This document shows, one piece after another, positions 21,001 through 28,414 of a stretch of DNA of 64,000 nucleotides; position 1 is the first letter of the stretch; the number at the start of each line of letters is the position of its first letter. Made by a program: the position numbers and the translations under genes. The notes beneath the pieces were generated by a model. The model worked only from the letters and a program-made list of their open reading frames with translations. It did no database searches and was not told where the DNA came from. The stretch is from a virus. The stretch spans positions 1 through 64,000 of the IMG/VR virus record IMGVR_UViG_3300035701_000008. One strand, 5' to 3'.

Positions 21001-23180
21001 AATTAGCTCAACAAACATTTATATTAGATGAGTTCTTGAAATATGCTATGATAGCTAGTAACTTGTTTCAAGTGACACAAGGTTCTAACTTTGATACAGC
21101 TACAATCAATGATCCATATTTAGTATTTAAAAAACAAATGCAACTTGAGAAAGCAAGAAGAACTATTCTATCTTCTGTAAATGCAGAGGGTAATGTAATA
21201 CCTGCTGTAGATGGTATTCTTGATAACTCTTTCATTGGCCCACTTGCTAATGTTATATATAATGTACGTGATGCATTTGCTGAAATTCTAATATCTGATA
21301 AACAGAATGTTAGAAGATTAATGGAAGATGTGCTACGTCCTTATACAGATTTAAATGATAGAGATTTTATTAAGGTGAGTCAGAAAGCAGTTAATGATCT
21401 TTTTGATTGGGCTGTACAGAATGATAGAAAACTAAACAACTCAGTTAAGAAGATATTACTAGGTAACTCAACAGAGAAGAGTGCTGCTAAACAAATTACC
21501 GAATTTAGAGATAAGGTGTTGAAAGATAAAAATCATCCTTTGTTTAATAATTTAATTCTTAAGTCACTTCAATTAGAAAGTGGTAAGAAAATTGTATTAG
21601 ATGAATACCAATTGAGAGATGGCAATACATACAAAAAAGAAAACATCAGTGTTCCTATGTTAGTTAAGTTAGGATATAGTCCTAAAGAAAGTAGAAAGAT
21701 GATGAACATGATTATTCCTCAAGTGGATAATCTTTCTATCAAAGGAAGAGATGGTAAAGTGTATGACCAAAACTTAATCATATATGGATTTAATGAGTTA
21801 AAAGAAAAACTTGGTGATGAGAACAAAGACTTATATGGTAAACTAGTTAGACTTGCTGTAATACAATCTGGTCTTACAAACTCTCCTATTGCATTTACTA
21901 ACCTTCTTCCTTATAATGATTTTAGAGAATTCTATAATGAAACATTGTCCAATCTAGAAAATATTCCTAACTTAGCAGAATTTAGACAGTTAGATATAAT
22001 GGAAAGAAACAATTGGAATAACACTAACATTGTACCATTTAAAAGAGGACAGCTAACACAAAGCAAGAAGAATCCTAAAAATTGGTACTACGCAGAAAAA
22101 GCATTCTTAAGTAATAAATTACAAAAGAAAATGGATAATGGTGAACTTCCTCCAATGATTGTATTTTCTATGTTCTCAAGAGAAGGTAAAAATGATTTCA
22201 TTACATACAGTTCAGAAGGAAAAATAACAAAAGCTCAAAGAATTAAAGCTAGAAGAACAGGAGATACATCTCATGTTGAGAAAGCATTATTTAAAAAGGT
22301 TTACACTATTAATGATGAAGGTGTAAGAGTTCCTTTAGTTCAAAAATCTGAATATGAAGGTAAAGAGTATTTCAACTATGTATACAAAGCTATCAATGCT
22401 TGGGGTGATTCATTTAGAGCACAAGAGTTTTATGGTAAAACATTTCCATTAGATCCTTTATCAACTGTATCAAGAGCTTCTGTATTAGATAATGGATTCT
22501 TAAAAATACAGAAAACAGTGAATGTGGATGGTCAACAACTAAGTCCAGATGAGGTGGAAGATAGTGTAATTGAATTAGCTCTTCTAGGTACAACACAAAT
22601 GGTTAGTGCTACAATTGAACCAACTAAGAATGTAGAAGTAGTAGATAGATATTCTGTTGCGGACCTACAAGCTAATCCAGATAAGATTTATGTATTTGGA
22701 GATAACACACAAAGAGTTGGTACAGGTGGACAAGCTCAAATTAGAAATAATCCTAATGCTATGGGAATTGCTACAAAGATTTCACCTTCTATGGATGAAT
22801 CAGCTTTCATGTCAGATGAAGATTTAACTAATAATAAACAAGTAATTGATGGAGATATAGCTAAAATAAAAGCAACAGGTAAAGTTGTAGTGATGCCTAA
22901 AGATGGATTAGGTACAGGGCTTGCTAAGTTAAAAGAGAAAGCTCCACAAACTTATGCTTATTTAAAACAAAGACTATTAGAAGAATTTGGATTTGATAAT
23001 GATAATGGAACTATAATTAATAAAACTGAAACAAAAGAAAGATCAACTATTGAAAGAACATTGAAAGATGGTAACTCTTATAATATAGATGATATTAAAT
23101 TAGGAATGCTAATTAAAATGGGATATACACCAAGTGAAGTTGGTGGGATATTAAAAGAAATCAGAAAAGAAATTTGTTAA
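9003..23180 (+). CDS. Giant virion protein with RNA polymerase beta-prime-like DxDxD motif (4725 aa)
   Basis: Residues 3649-3653 read DFDID within AGSDFDIDKLSIYL. About 45 residues upstream lies RIPTQKQNSIDVFE. Order and spacing parallel bacterial beta-prime, where RAPTLHRLGIQAFE precedes the NADFDGDQMAVH loop whose three Asp bind catalytic Mg. crAss-like phages carry a virion RNA polymerase with a DxDxD loop, so this is probably an ejected polymerase that transcribes early genes. Other visible parts: Gly/Ala hydrophobic segments at about 98-135, 190-230 and 490-515 (possible membrane entry), a long coiled coil at about 980-1260, two tandem similar blocks at about 1874-2045, a degenerate zinc-peptidase-like HEVFE at 2230-2234, and a C-terminal macro-like module at about 4550-4680 (VFGDN, GGQAQIRNNPNAMGIATK). 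Much larger than the 2180-residue phi14:2 polymerase protein, so it is likely fused or processed. Confidence 0.8.
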   Translation: MPDPTNPNLYGQPYVRGPITPNVGSITTTPLTTGFPGLRTGKPLSQEDRGRMLIGQIDPNEIRPGKTYLSDVAGDLTGRYDTVIYGANNEDAWGQQQSTLSKAVNGILKGTNLAATTVVGGFATVGGAVSSIFTGRLADIWDNPVMQKIDEWNNKVDQEYLPNYYADTEKNADWYSPDNWFTANFLFDKVIKNSGFAVGAVISGNMASKALGLAGSAIGEAAASRALAIESGQSFKAFAPLLRNTARAFSVGKNAEAAAILEKEITSIADVAERTSKLAELAKLNNKFAAINDVGKKVGIAAYSQAGESAFEGLQTSNEFRNQLIDQYKRNNFGVAPDKEELKKIDAQTEKVGKTSFLANMALLSATEYVQLPKLMGSTYAAERQAANSLAGMVDNVVLRDGKYVAEEAAKTKFGKLYNTVKGAGKYVFDPKEMVQEISQYAVQVGTQNYYNKAYQGKDANALVDGVLYGFFGEDEFGKGVGALNSKEGIEGGLIGGLTGGLMQAKGNYLMGKAVKTNTTKFLEQLNNAPTYKEAFQYKMDAVNRGVKLQEEQEDAIKQGDKLEAKDLNADMMHNYLSPRIKYGRMDMVMDDISDMRQSSLSPEGLTSLKQLGIANENDTTVTFNARLTNFETTAKNTEQIYKSTNLRYSGEILKNKDGIPVLNEKGEQIRKYSDASIEQMIYAASKVADYDVRIPQVSMLPIGQGIDVQSIVNEELTNPESTALNDKLAELDINPEINTEEVKQDLKDVVELSLRRKEYLKNYNDIIANPQAYNEERREFEETVEGPKGTISIKTKRGPRDIEIGTEYFLGKVTGKSKEGKDVYRAPRLIVLGRNEDGTIKVQDSDGKIHDIKESTLEKYNLGKVESTLKNKKAKFYMEHWNTVYEFNFGAKTGGKQKGRIEYDPENDVMLFVYKNKKGDRKEIEVTGDQFVTKKGYKEPMIKSVGELTVVQQKALEEYVAQKDSRIDAKREARLAILNDLFDDLASRQDKITKNIDQKQKELTKAKEEYALLEKEIEEAQLDKRTKAVRFKVATTRALENAMRLSRMQEQLEREIEALQLDSEEIEFTLNYITDMAANIDEYSTNFKDFMDELQEEILDLEILQETTQKQITVLSKLSRDVQAALDSTIDYLSKLISSFESKYPNVPRIMGQDWVDFLKDNPNFLKVKPNYRSDLQMIDDIVAEMEDAEVIPNEERLKDLTEHLAIMQGSLDDVQKEIEAKEVILNKFKDIADKYKQQQAEDRRLQNDRALRTEYLGTNSDAVQSFFGNEYYEASSKKDDLELVGSTVAVTKGKKGEQIREHHARANRFGFNLHKFKNRNAIRGVVVTSKTEDSILPGLMNLLTDEGRAIGNDGKPVNPNTIIALVMVQDNEDGTITLVDETGTPFTAEQLADPTKYGIFQVFPSAELEANYKDAAGKSSRESMFRKKTSDEKLTFEQESLKQQYAKWRNDRLKEESLSTPQDISASFGIPDYVTRLDDKDNEVRDYDARVAVEATGLLEEGALIEDPVLMVATTNESVSYGKVTFDTPKGRVFLKVPGGLVKLKNRQLTEKEVDTIYDVLRQITKNVSKDGTTKTKETQYLFNWLKTVIYWGIAKNTQTGERKDPGYNNVWFETKTEGNKSFTKLYMSGLQTEGFDFTPTGIELKENEIKAILRGMYNNVNATKVNVDSFKKKYTEIVGIDEDGKPIKKEWDNYQSFLLSSEGRTNDEIPLVTQIRPLTDPDIPNKKGIYFTLDSTQDSYTIPTPPVVATAAPKPSAKLDPKVKKASLEKIKTAINTEEDITSMMDGVFAVVNEADYMDWQETIEPVQLEEDLKESLATVEGDEVKVFNVVSKYLLNKYIDEQIAILDKTIPSAPVTPVAPAAVAKEYDLTGGPNVHVLGKYGNVPFTINAQKFIDSKEEEGFGITFEADTVAAVMAVKNKTESEARDLIYFAILNKLRPQLDAFQTKSKIPTADAPQTTFVLDGIAENTIQIGTYGKIIFTLDGNKFNETGEGFNIQFPAYDSEVLKNVMDAKGITQSEAQQMIGNNIYGKVLTQLEGMKIPVAPAINTPFTPNTPEVVEEEEEVTDNDNIGKEITAVAPFNKGTITGKIVSVKENKIKKGLYSIVLDNGEKVSGNFEDNKFTWIQNEEPVSTTPKPAGTSKFANRQRGVTPDDSSMRVALANQAKKFQGEDWAKLEEGIKRMLPNIPIYRVKNIIQATNGRQAWGMLHKGAIYIYENAEVGTVYHEVFEAVWKMFASPQEKEAILKEFISRPGTFVDRETGKTVAYKDAVAHQIKEELAEEFRDAVLKDKLGQPIASKSLIGRLFSQLIDFIKSLFTGANAQRNTKELFNKIGNGYYATYNPYVSQLAYANSGVIDIENATADASSDLRVKGIPATQLHEIVEEMTFITIKDLVDRKQSLFDIVKPRQKELYEMLQVRILDVIGHQADLIEDNVASGQTSIEDSIRQYNDIEALYNNVYENWDSIIQEHKEKLKTFNIEFDENDELILGDEDNSGRSDYIDARKIDSFRKANGAVKLLLGTLPVTYVDVNEKGERVLRNKRSTIGGAILMPGDEVFIKLKNKLYNSLNPNDMLSRLKEMAKGDPTYENLYTRLTKTSLTNNVDFKTLDQNAIQLISAFWKAMKSQNADAISVFILPSGEVVVSDSTLTSSAKQSKRDITNSMVDKIKSNSLFFTYDPKTGRYFATDKIKSMVLNGSKMESYTALLKELGIEFDVKTLKKLNDNQLLNFRSAVEGIQNEFIRLNERGKARTDAQIADDEANGTVARGISSLTPKALGIEKRLFQLGLTQAIIENKGFESTYFNMNGERTQTYIGGNALSNLHDVLSSLTNIDELDSNPEYSQYKYLRTDVFAKGSVMLQNMFNIDSVKGTGKRIFGTENLMKSVYIDGTDNQNNGKKKESSKLTAKERLVQEINLNLDGYFLNLVPGDASIEWAVKMLKFIDMDSYADDAHIEIFKNYFISEVGLSRDERFIVEGKGNKSTDLRFFKAILGEELNNQITKESNSQYTAEELYNGKPSEGFKGYKAEIDAAVNDFIKKDALDTENLLRDYGVVGYGPEGLQITDIVFDENIELTEASLKDNLEILSINYMIANIEMHKLLYSDPYQYSDELKRIKNFNSPRQALMSGSQEVNQGLDAVYNKGFKPGDAGYTDMSNEFFRAITIGDVLSVSDLKDYDPYEETDGGGYITEKANRIFGIRSGDWTTANEAQYRHDMAFLDLFNSGATAKELEKFDRKSPEVASTYTARKPIVSGNKDNGRDYNDVVLHKFALLPLSFRLLYKINPESNAIKLYNKMQNENIDYAVYASGSKVGTEKVSPLYDDEGNFDETPFEDVNADIDVYEKQAVSNIPFTIMGVQAEVPSKDAPYVTQGSQITKLATLDFMEAGVPIDFDTATQDFNARFVKWIKLSNDQKLEQSELYRDLQHNQELLQAKIEYGYKSLLKKLGLKKTADGFEISNVKKLVDTLKDEILKREVNHNIIDALSGFEKGDTVLEATPAYQQIRNILYSIADKNVVSPKISGGMKVQIPGTLLESKRPGKQIVKGKNVYSSDLLRFYTRNENGKSINVCQIMIAKWFKSDMSDKELLNYFNNTDEGRKEFAAITGIAFRIPTQKQNSIDVFEIGKFLPEGYKDSVVIPSELVKKAGSDFDIDKLSIYLKNIYTSNDKKPKQVPYLGIGQEAIDKFGELYDKGEFNEYLRSKKLLEKGESVDRLMEAIFPEEYSFQREDVINDFYKQSLENEYINSLQKLVSNDLNFENLIKPNSADDLKGLAKDINKKLGKDEINYGVAGNMLSRSFMTTLRHAFVTGKYAIGIAAVNQTNHAQNQRSPIYIDRDKLDTVIDPADKKWLGDAKINFKEYNSMMINGKQYPSLSMIKSADKKTFISDTIGQFIDGYVDISKGPWIMEMGASPNVASTWMLLVKLGVPITTVGYFMNQPIVREYLKTIQNNGYSWLFIDKFVDDTKYEYIGGEDVEVTSIPSEKELGDMIGKSGADMNPTELAQQTFILDEFLKYAMIASNLFQVTQGSNFDTATINDPYLVFKKQMQLEKARRTILSSVNAEGNVIPAVDGILDNSFIGPLANVIYNVRDAFAEILISDKQNVRRLMEDVLRPYTDLNDRDFIKVSQKAVNDLFDWAVQNDRKLNNSVKKILLGNSTEKSAAKQITEFRDKVLKDKNHPLFNNLILKSLQLESGKKIVLDEYQLRDGNTYKKENISVPMLVKLGYSPKESRKMMNMIIPQVDNLSIKGRDGKVYDQNLIIYGFNELKEKLGDENKDLYGKLVRLAVIQSGLTNSPIAFTNLLPYNDFREFYNETLSNLENIPNLAEFRQLDIMERNNWNNTNIVPFKRGQLTQSKKNPKNWYYAEKAFLSNKLQKKMDNGELPPMIVFSMFSREGKNDFITYSSEGKITKAQRIKARRTGDTSHVEKALFKKVYTINDEGVRVPLVQKSEYEGKEYFNYVYKAINAWGDSFRAQEFYGKTFPLDPLSTVSRASVLDNGFLKIQKTVNVDGQQLSPDEVEDSVIELALLGTTQMVSATIEPTKNVEVVDRYSVADLQANPDKIYVFGDNTQRVGTGGQAQIRNNPNAMGIATKISPSMDESAFMSDEDLTNNKQVIDGDIAKIKATGKVVVMPKDGLGTGLAKLKEKAPQTYAYLKQRLLEEFGFDNDNGTIINKTETKERSTIERTLKDGNSYNIDDIKLGMLIKMGYTPSEVGGILKEIRKEIC

Positions 23181-23181
23181 T

Positions 23182-26100
23182 ATGATAAGTTGTATAAATA
23201 CTAGTTCAGAAGAGTGGAAGTCATTAGTGGCTTCCAGAGGTGAAGACATGGCTCATTATTTATGGGATCTACATGAAGGAGAAGTTCCTCAATCAGAATA
23301 CACTGAAACAGAAATGGTTGCATCTAAAGCTTCTGCTGAGACAGTGGTTGTAATGAAGAACGCAGCTAAACAAATGGATATTGATATTATGTCTTTAGAT
23401 GAATATGCTAAAGGTAATCCTGATATACAAACTAAAGGAATCAATGGACTTGCTGATCTTATTAAAGGAGTGGTGGCTATTGCTCAGGGTATGGAAAACT
23501 ATACACTAACAGAAGAGATAGTCCATATAGCTACAGCCATTCTTGAACAAACAAACCCAAAGCTTGTCACTGCAATGATTGCTAAGATAGATAGATTCAA
23601 AATCTATGATGAAACACTCAAAGCATATAAAGGAAAGAAAGCATATCAATTAGCTAATGGAAAACCAGACATTAGAAAGATAAAAAAAGAAGCTGTGGAT
23701 AAACTCATCTCTGAGCTTATTATCAATCAATCTGAAGGCTCTACACAGTTTCCTGAATTGATGCAAGAGAATGAACGTTCAATGATTCAGAACTGGTGGA
23801 ATACTATTCTTGATTTAATTAGAGGGATATATTCAAAAACAAACATAGATATATTTGAACAAAATGCTAATAGAGTGTTGAGTGCAAATGTTGGTGGTGT
23901 TGTTTCTGATATAACTAATGGTGGTGTGTTTTATCAAGTGAAGAATAGTGCTGTAGATAAAATCTATGATACAGTTAAAGACTTTGATAGTAGAATAGAA
24001 TTAAATCCTGAAACAATAGATTCAACAGGTAAAGTGATACCAAGACATTACACTCTTGATGGTCTTCCTGAACAGATTCCTTCTGTTACAGCCACTCTTA
24101 AAAAAGGTACAACAATGCCTGATAGAACTCCTCTTCAAAAATTCTTAGATGATCAAAAGAAAGATTGGGGTACAGAGATACATGATTTTATCTACGGTTT
24201 TATAACCAATAATCTTATTGATAAAGATGGATATAAAAGAAATGATCCATTAACTAATCCTGTATCAACTAAACTTGATCCTAAAGTTCAGAAGAGATTA
24301 ACGGATTTTTCAACAGAACTAATTAACTCTTATGAACCTGGTACACGTTTTTTATTAGAAGCAAAAGCAGTTAATCAAAAGGTGAAAGGTAAACTTGCAT
24401 CTGCTATTGACTTTATAGCTATTGAACCTTATAAGAAAGAAGATGGAACAGATGATGTAAGAGTGGATATACTTGACTGGAAAACTACATCTATTAATAA
24501 AAGTAGAGATGAGGATATAAACTGGGCTAAGCAGAAAGATTGGAAAGCTCAGATGGGTGAATACACTAAGATTCTTTATAACTATGGATTAAATCCTGCT
24601 CAATTGAGAAAAGCTAGGATGATTCCTTTTGTGATGAATTACAATTATGTTGTTGAAGGACAACCTGAAAGTGGATTCTCTGCTCCTACATCTATGGAGA
24701 TAGGTAAACTTAATTCATTAGAGGAAACAAACTTATACTTACTTCCAGTTCCTATTAATTCTGAATCTACAGGTAACCCAAAAGTAGATTCTCTTCTTAA
24801 ATCATTAAGAGAGCAATGGGAAAAACTATATAAGAAACCAGTGTATGCTGAAGATAGATATGGTAAGATTTTAGAAATCAATAAGTTAAGTGCAGCTATT
24901 CGTAATTTACATGTTAGGTTAAACTTTGAACCTCTTGTTAATGTAGGTAAATCATTTTTGAAAAATGCAAGAACTGCATTAGATGACTTTTCTAAAATAG
25001 ATTATGAAACAATAAGCAAAGAAGAATTAGATAAACGATTAGGAGATCTAATTGATTATGGAATAAGTGCTGCAAAGTTTACAACAATGGACCAAGTGTT
25101 TCTTTCTGAATATAAAAGAGAAGGAATGACTGATTCTAATAAAGAAGTGTTGAAAGAACTAGAACATATATCTTCTATGACAGCTAGGATGTTAAATGAA
25201 ATCTCTCAACTACAAAATCAATATGCTGTACATTTAGGTCTTAAAGAAGGAGTTACAACAGATTCAACAAAAGAAACTATATTAAATGCTGAAAAACAAA
25301 TTGATGGTATGTCTAAAACATTCTTAGAAGGATCTAAACTTTCTGCTAAGATAATTAAACTTGCTTCTAATTTACTTATGAATGCAAAGAGTCTTGTTAA
25401 TATAGAACTTGCTAGAAAACTAAAACAATATGAGAAGATACTTATTCCATTAGAGAAAGAAGCTTCAGTTAGAGGAGTGAAAGCATTTGATTTGATTGGA
25501 ACAATGTCTGAAACAGGACTGAATCTTATTAAAAAAATAGATCCTGAATTCTGGAAAGAAGTGGTAGATGCTAAACAGAAAAAAGATAAAGCTTTCTTTT
25601 TAAAGAATATGGATATTAAACAATATGATAAACTTTCTAAAGCAGCAATTGATAAAGGAATAGAAGAATTAAACAAAACTACATTTGCATCTGATGAAGA
25701 AGAAGATGATTTCCAACGTTCATACAAGATAACCAAGTTAAAAGATTCTTTAGATATACATAGTGAAAGATTTGATGGATATGATAATTATAGATTCAGC
25801 CAATTGTTCAAAGAAACAATGATTGAAGAAGGACATCTATCTAAGCAATATGAACAAATGAGTAAAAGTAAAGCTGCTCTTGATGTATGGAACTTCTTTA
25901 CTGAACTCAATGTTAAAGCTAAACAAATGGGTTACCTTGATAAACAAGGAAGTTCATTCTTTCCATTAATAGAAGCTACAATTCTTCAAAAGTTTGCACA
26001 AACTAATGATATATCTGCTCAGGCAAAAGAATCTTTATGGACAGATTTCTATCAAACTAGAATAAATGAAAAACAAGGAATGTCTAGTATTGATCCTGAA

Positions 26101-27936
26101 ACTGGTCAAGTTAGAAGAGTTATACCTAAGTATTTTACTAAGACAGATAAAACTGCAAATCAATTATCTACCGATCTTAATAAGATTGGAGCTCTATGGG
26201 TTAAGTCTTTATTAGAATATGAAAGTTCTAAAAACTTAGAGAACACACTTCTTACATTACACTCTGTTGAGAAAGCTAAAGGAAGTCTTATATTTGAAAA
26301 TGGACAAGTTCAGTTTACAGATGGAGATCTTAGTATCAATGAACAAGATAATAAGAATGCAGATATATTACAAACTATTATTGATGATGGATTGTATAAA
26401 CTAGGACAAGATCTTGGATCTATAGGAAACATTGGTGTAACAGCTCTTGGAGAAAAGCTTGGTAAAGATGACGAAGATAAACAAGCTAAAGCTATTAATG
26501 CTAAGAAACTATTAAGTAATGCTGATACATTAACTAGATCTATTGCTGTAGGTCTTAAACCTCTTATCTCCATTGCTAACTTTATGGGATATAACTTTCA
26601 AGCATATGTTAATGGAGGAACTGTATATTCTTTTTCAGAGTTTCAAAAAAACAATCTTAAAGTTGTTACAGGAAATAACTTCTCTACAATACAAAGAGGA
26701 CTTCTAAATCTTTTTGTTCCATTGAATGAAGATGTGGCTACAGAAGAAAGAAGAAAAATGGCTAAAGAACAAGGACTTATTAAATATCTATCCACTTGGT
26801 CATTTACTGATGTGATGATGTCAACTAACTCTTTCCCTGAAAGAAAGTTACAATTTTCTAATGCATTGAGTATAATTGATAACTCAATGGTGGTAGATGG
26901 AAAGATTGTTAACATCAGACAATATTTAAAAGAACAAGATAGAAATGCTAGAAAAGGAATGTCTGAAAGCGAAAGAAAAGCTTTAGAGAAATCATTTGAT
27001 CAAAGAGTTAAAGAGCTAAAAGAATCTTCTTCATTAGATAAGATAGCTAAGATTGAAAATGATGAAATGGTAATTCCAGGAGTGAGTGATACAGAACTTG
27101 CAAAGTTTCGTACATCTATCATTGAATATGGTAGAAAACTTAATGGTCAGATGAATGAAGATAACAAAGCTGGATATAGAAGAGATGCTATATTCACATC
27201 CTTCATGATGTTCAAAAACTGGATACCTAAATTAGTTTCTGAACATACATTAGGTATTAATAAAAACATTGAACTTAATCAATGGGAGTATGGTAGAACT
27301 AGAGCATTTTTTAAAACTTGGCAAAGTGTAGGTTTTAAAAACATATCTAAAATGAGAGCCATCATAAATGGTACTGATGAAGGATTACAACTTATCAATG
27401 AAATGCTTGAAGCTAAGAGATTAGATTATTTTAGAAAGACTGGTCAAGAGTTAGAGATTACAGAAGAAGAATATCAAGATCTTATAAGAGAGCAAATAGC
27501 TAATCAGATGAAAGAATTGTATTTATTACTTGGTGTTATATCTTTAATACTTATGACAAAAGCTTCTGTACCACCAGATGATGCTACAGATGAAGAAAGA
27601 AATAGATATAAGTGGTATGCTAAACTTGTTAATAAAGTGGCTGACGAGATTACATTTTATTATAATCCTCTATCATTTGAAAGTATGACTAAAGGATCTG
27701 TACTTCCATCATTGAATTTATTAACTAAAGCATCAGATGTATTATATTACACTGTTAGAGAAGTGTATGGAGAAGCTACAGATGATCAAACTATGGTTGA
27801 TAAATCTCATCCAACCAAATACTTCTTTAATATGATTCCTGTAGCTTCACAAATTCAAAGTGAAATTCTACCATATCTATATCCTGAATTAGCCAAAGAA
27901 CAAGGGGTGAGAGTTACAGAACAATCAAGAAGATAA
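23182..27936 (+). CDS. Giant virion-type protein with embedded PD-(D/E)XK nuclease (1584 aa)
   Basis: The ATG follows the stop of the 4725-residue gene by one base, so the two are coupled. A RecB/Cas4-like PD-(D/E)XK nuclease core lies at about 325-470: H334 in GTEIH, D410 in ASAIDFIAI, D432-W-K434 in DILDWKTT, then Q457 and Y461 in QMGEYTKIL. All catalytic positions look intact. The N-terminal 115 residues include EEIVHIATAIL, resembling a zincin helix with the first His lost. The remainder is mostly helical. A hydrophobic segment at about 1443-1462 (YLLLGVISLILM) is a likely membrane helix. The C-terminal 100 residues are Tyr/Pro-rich. It is plausibly co-packaged with the polymerase-like protein and ejected; the nuclease could act on host DNA or on genome ends. 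The role is inference. Confidence 0.75.
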   Translation: MISCINTSSEEWKSLVASRGEDMAHYLWDLHEGEVPQSEYTETEMVASKASAETVVVMKNAAKQMDIDIMSLDEYAKGNPDIQTKGINGLADLIKGVVAIAQGMENYTLTEEIVHIATAILEQTNPKLVTAMIAKIDRFKIYDETLKAYKGKKAYQLANGKPDIRKIKKEAVDKLISELIINQSEGSTQFPELMQENERSMIQNWWNTILDLIRGIYSKTNIDIFEQNANRVLSANVGGVVSDITNGGVFYQVKNSAVDKIYDTVKDFDSRIELNPETIDSTGKVIPRHYTLDGLPEQIPSVTATLKKGTTMPDRTPLQKFLDDQKKDWGTEIHDFIYGFITNNLIDKDGYKRNDPLTNPVSTKLDPKVQKRLTDFSTELINSYEPGTRFLLEAKAVNQKVKGKLASAIDFIAIEPYKKEDGTDDVRVDILDWKTTSINKSRDEDINWAKQKDWKAQMGEYTKILYNYGLNPAQLRKARMIPFVMNYNYVVEGQPESGFSAPTSMEIGKLNSLEETNLYLLPVPINSESTGNPKVDSLLKSLREQWEKLYKKPVYAEDRYGKILEINKLSAAIRNLHVRLNFEPLVNVGKSFLKNARTALDDFSKIDYETISKEELDKRLGDLIDYGISAAKFTTMDQVFLSEYKREGMTDSNKEVLKELEHISSMTARMLNEISQLQNQYAVHLGLKEGVTTDSTKETILNAEKQIDGMSKTFLEGSKLSAKIIKLASNLLMNAKSLVNIELARKLKQYEKILIPLEKEASVRGVKAFDLIGTMSETGLNLIKKIDPEFWKEVVDAKQKKDKAFFLKNMDIKQYDKLSKAAIDKGIEELNKTTFASDEEEDDFQRSYKITKLKDSLDIHSERFDGYDNYRFSQLFKETMIEEGHLSKQYEQMSKSKAALDVWNFFTELNVKAKQMGYLDKQGSSFFPLIEATILQKFAQTNDISAQAKESLWTDFYQTRINEKQGMSSIDPETGQVRRVIPKYFTKTDKTANQLSTDLNKIGALWVKSLLEYESSKNLENTLLTLHSVEKAKGSLIFENGQVQFTDGDLSINEQDNKNADILQTIIDDGLYKLGQDLGSIGNIGVTALGEKLGKDDEDKQAKAINAKKLLSNADTLTRSIAVGLKPLISIANFMGYNFQAYVNGGTVYSFSEFQKNNLKVVTGNNFSTIQRGLLNLFVPLNEDVATEERRKMAKEQGLIKYLSTWSFTDVMMSTNSFPERKLQFSNALSIIDNSMVVDGKIVNIRQYLKEQDRNARKGMSESERKALEKSFDQRVKELKESSSLDKIAKIENDEMVIPGVSDTELAKFRTSIIEYGRKLNGQMNEDNKAGYRRDAIFTSFMMFKNWIPKLVSEHTLGINKNIELNQWEYGRTRAFFKTWQSVGFKNISKMRAIINGTDEGLQLINEMLEAKRLDYFRKTGQELEITEEEYQDLIREQIANQMKELYLLLGVISLILMTKASVPPDDATDEERNRYKWYAKLVNKVADEITFYYNPLSFESMTKGSVLPSLNLLTKASDVLYYTVREVYGEATDDQTMVDKSHPTKYFFNMIPVASQIQSEILPYLYPELAKEQGVRVTEQSRR

Positions 27937-27956
27937 TTGACAACGCTATATTATGC

Positions 27957-27970
27957 AGGTTATTTAACCT
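27957..27970 (+). terminator. Weak stem-loop after giant-gene operon
   Basis: AGGTTA and TAACCT form a short perfect stem, and a TTTT run comes a few bases later (27977-27980). It lies between the stop of the 1584-residue gene and the next promoter. The stem is short and AU-rich, so termination is uncertain. Confidence 0.25.
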
Positions 27971-27999
27971 ACACCCTTTTAAAATACATAATTAATAAT

Positions 28000-28007
28000 T
28001 AACTTTG
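28000..28007 (+). promoter_or_regulatory. Probable -7 box upstream of fibre genes
   Basis: TAACTTTG matches TAnnTTTG, 5 bases before the ATG at 28013. Twenty bases upstream is TTTT rather than TTTG, so the -33 match is partial. A start this close to the ATG would give a nearly leaderless mRNA. Confidence 0.4.
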
Positions 28008-28012
28008 CTCAC

Positions 28013-28402
28013 ATGAGAACAGCTGCAATTTGCCCAACATGTGCTGTGTATGAGAATGCTATATGCATTATATACAATGGCCCACCTCTTTCTAATATTA
28101 ATGTTGCTCCTTTAGAGGATCTCCAATCTATATTAGGTAAGATAAACACTAGATTAATACCATTAACTGGTATCAATGCTCCTACTATACCTGCTATATA
28201 TCTAGGACAAACTTATTTAAATACAACCACAAAGTTATTATACTTTGCTAAGTCTGTAGGAACTGGAGCAACAGATTGGAGTCTTGTACTTACAGCACCC
28301 ACTGTCATTGTTCAATATGCTGATAATGCCACTGCTTTATTTGCAGGATTGATTCCTGGTCAAATTTATCGTACAGGAGATTTTCTTAAAATCGTTCACT
28401 AA
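28013..28402 (+). CDS. Fibre/adhesin-associated protein (129 aa)
   Basis: The N-terminus has paired Cys and the pattern Y-N-G-P-P-L followed by a helical EDLQSILGKIN segment. The same layout opens the next gene (YEGPNL, then LSSVIQKLSTAI), so the two share an N-terminal module, perhaps for attachment to the virion. The C-terminus GLIPGQIYRTGDFLKIVH resembles the short terminal motifs of Bacteroidota phage fibre proteins. No enzymatic motif is visible. First gene after a putative promoter and 12 bases upstream of the repeat adhesin, so probably a small tail or head fibre subunit. Confidence 0.65.
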   Translation: MRTAAICPTCAVYENAICIIYNGPPLSNINVAPLEDLQSILGKINTRLIPLTGINAPTIPAIYLGQTYLNTTTKLLYFAKSVGTGATDWSLVLTAPTVIVQYADNATALFAGLIPGQIYRTGDFLKIVH

Positions 28403-28414
28403 TAATATACTAAA

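Noticed and set aside
25218-25736. A 172-codon open frame on the minus strand opposite the 1584-residue gene
   Set aside because: Shadow of a long, domain-bearing gene; Ser/Leu/Phe-rich translation typical of antisense to Lys/Glu-rich AT-rich genes, with no independent start context.
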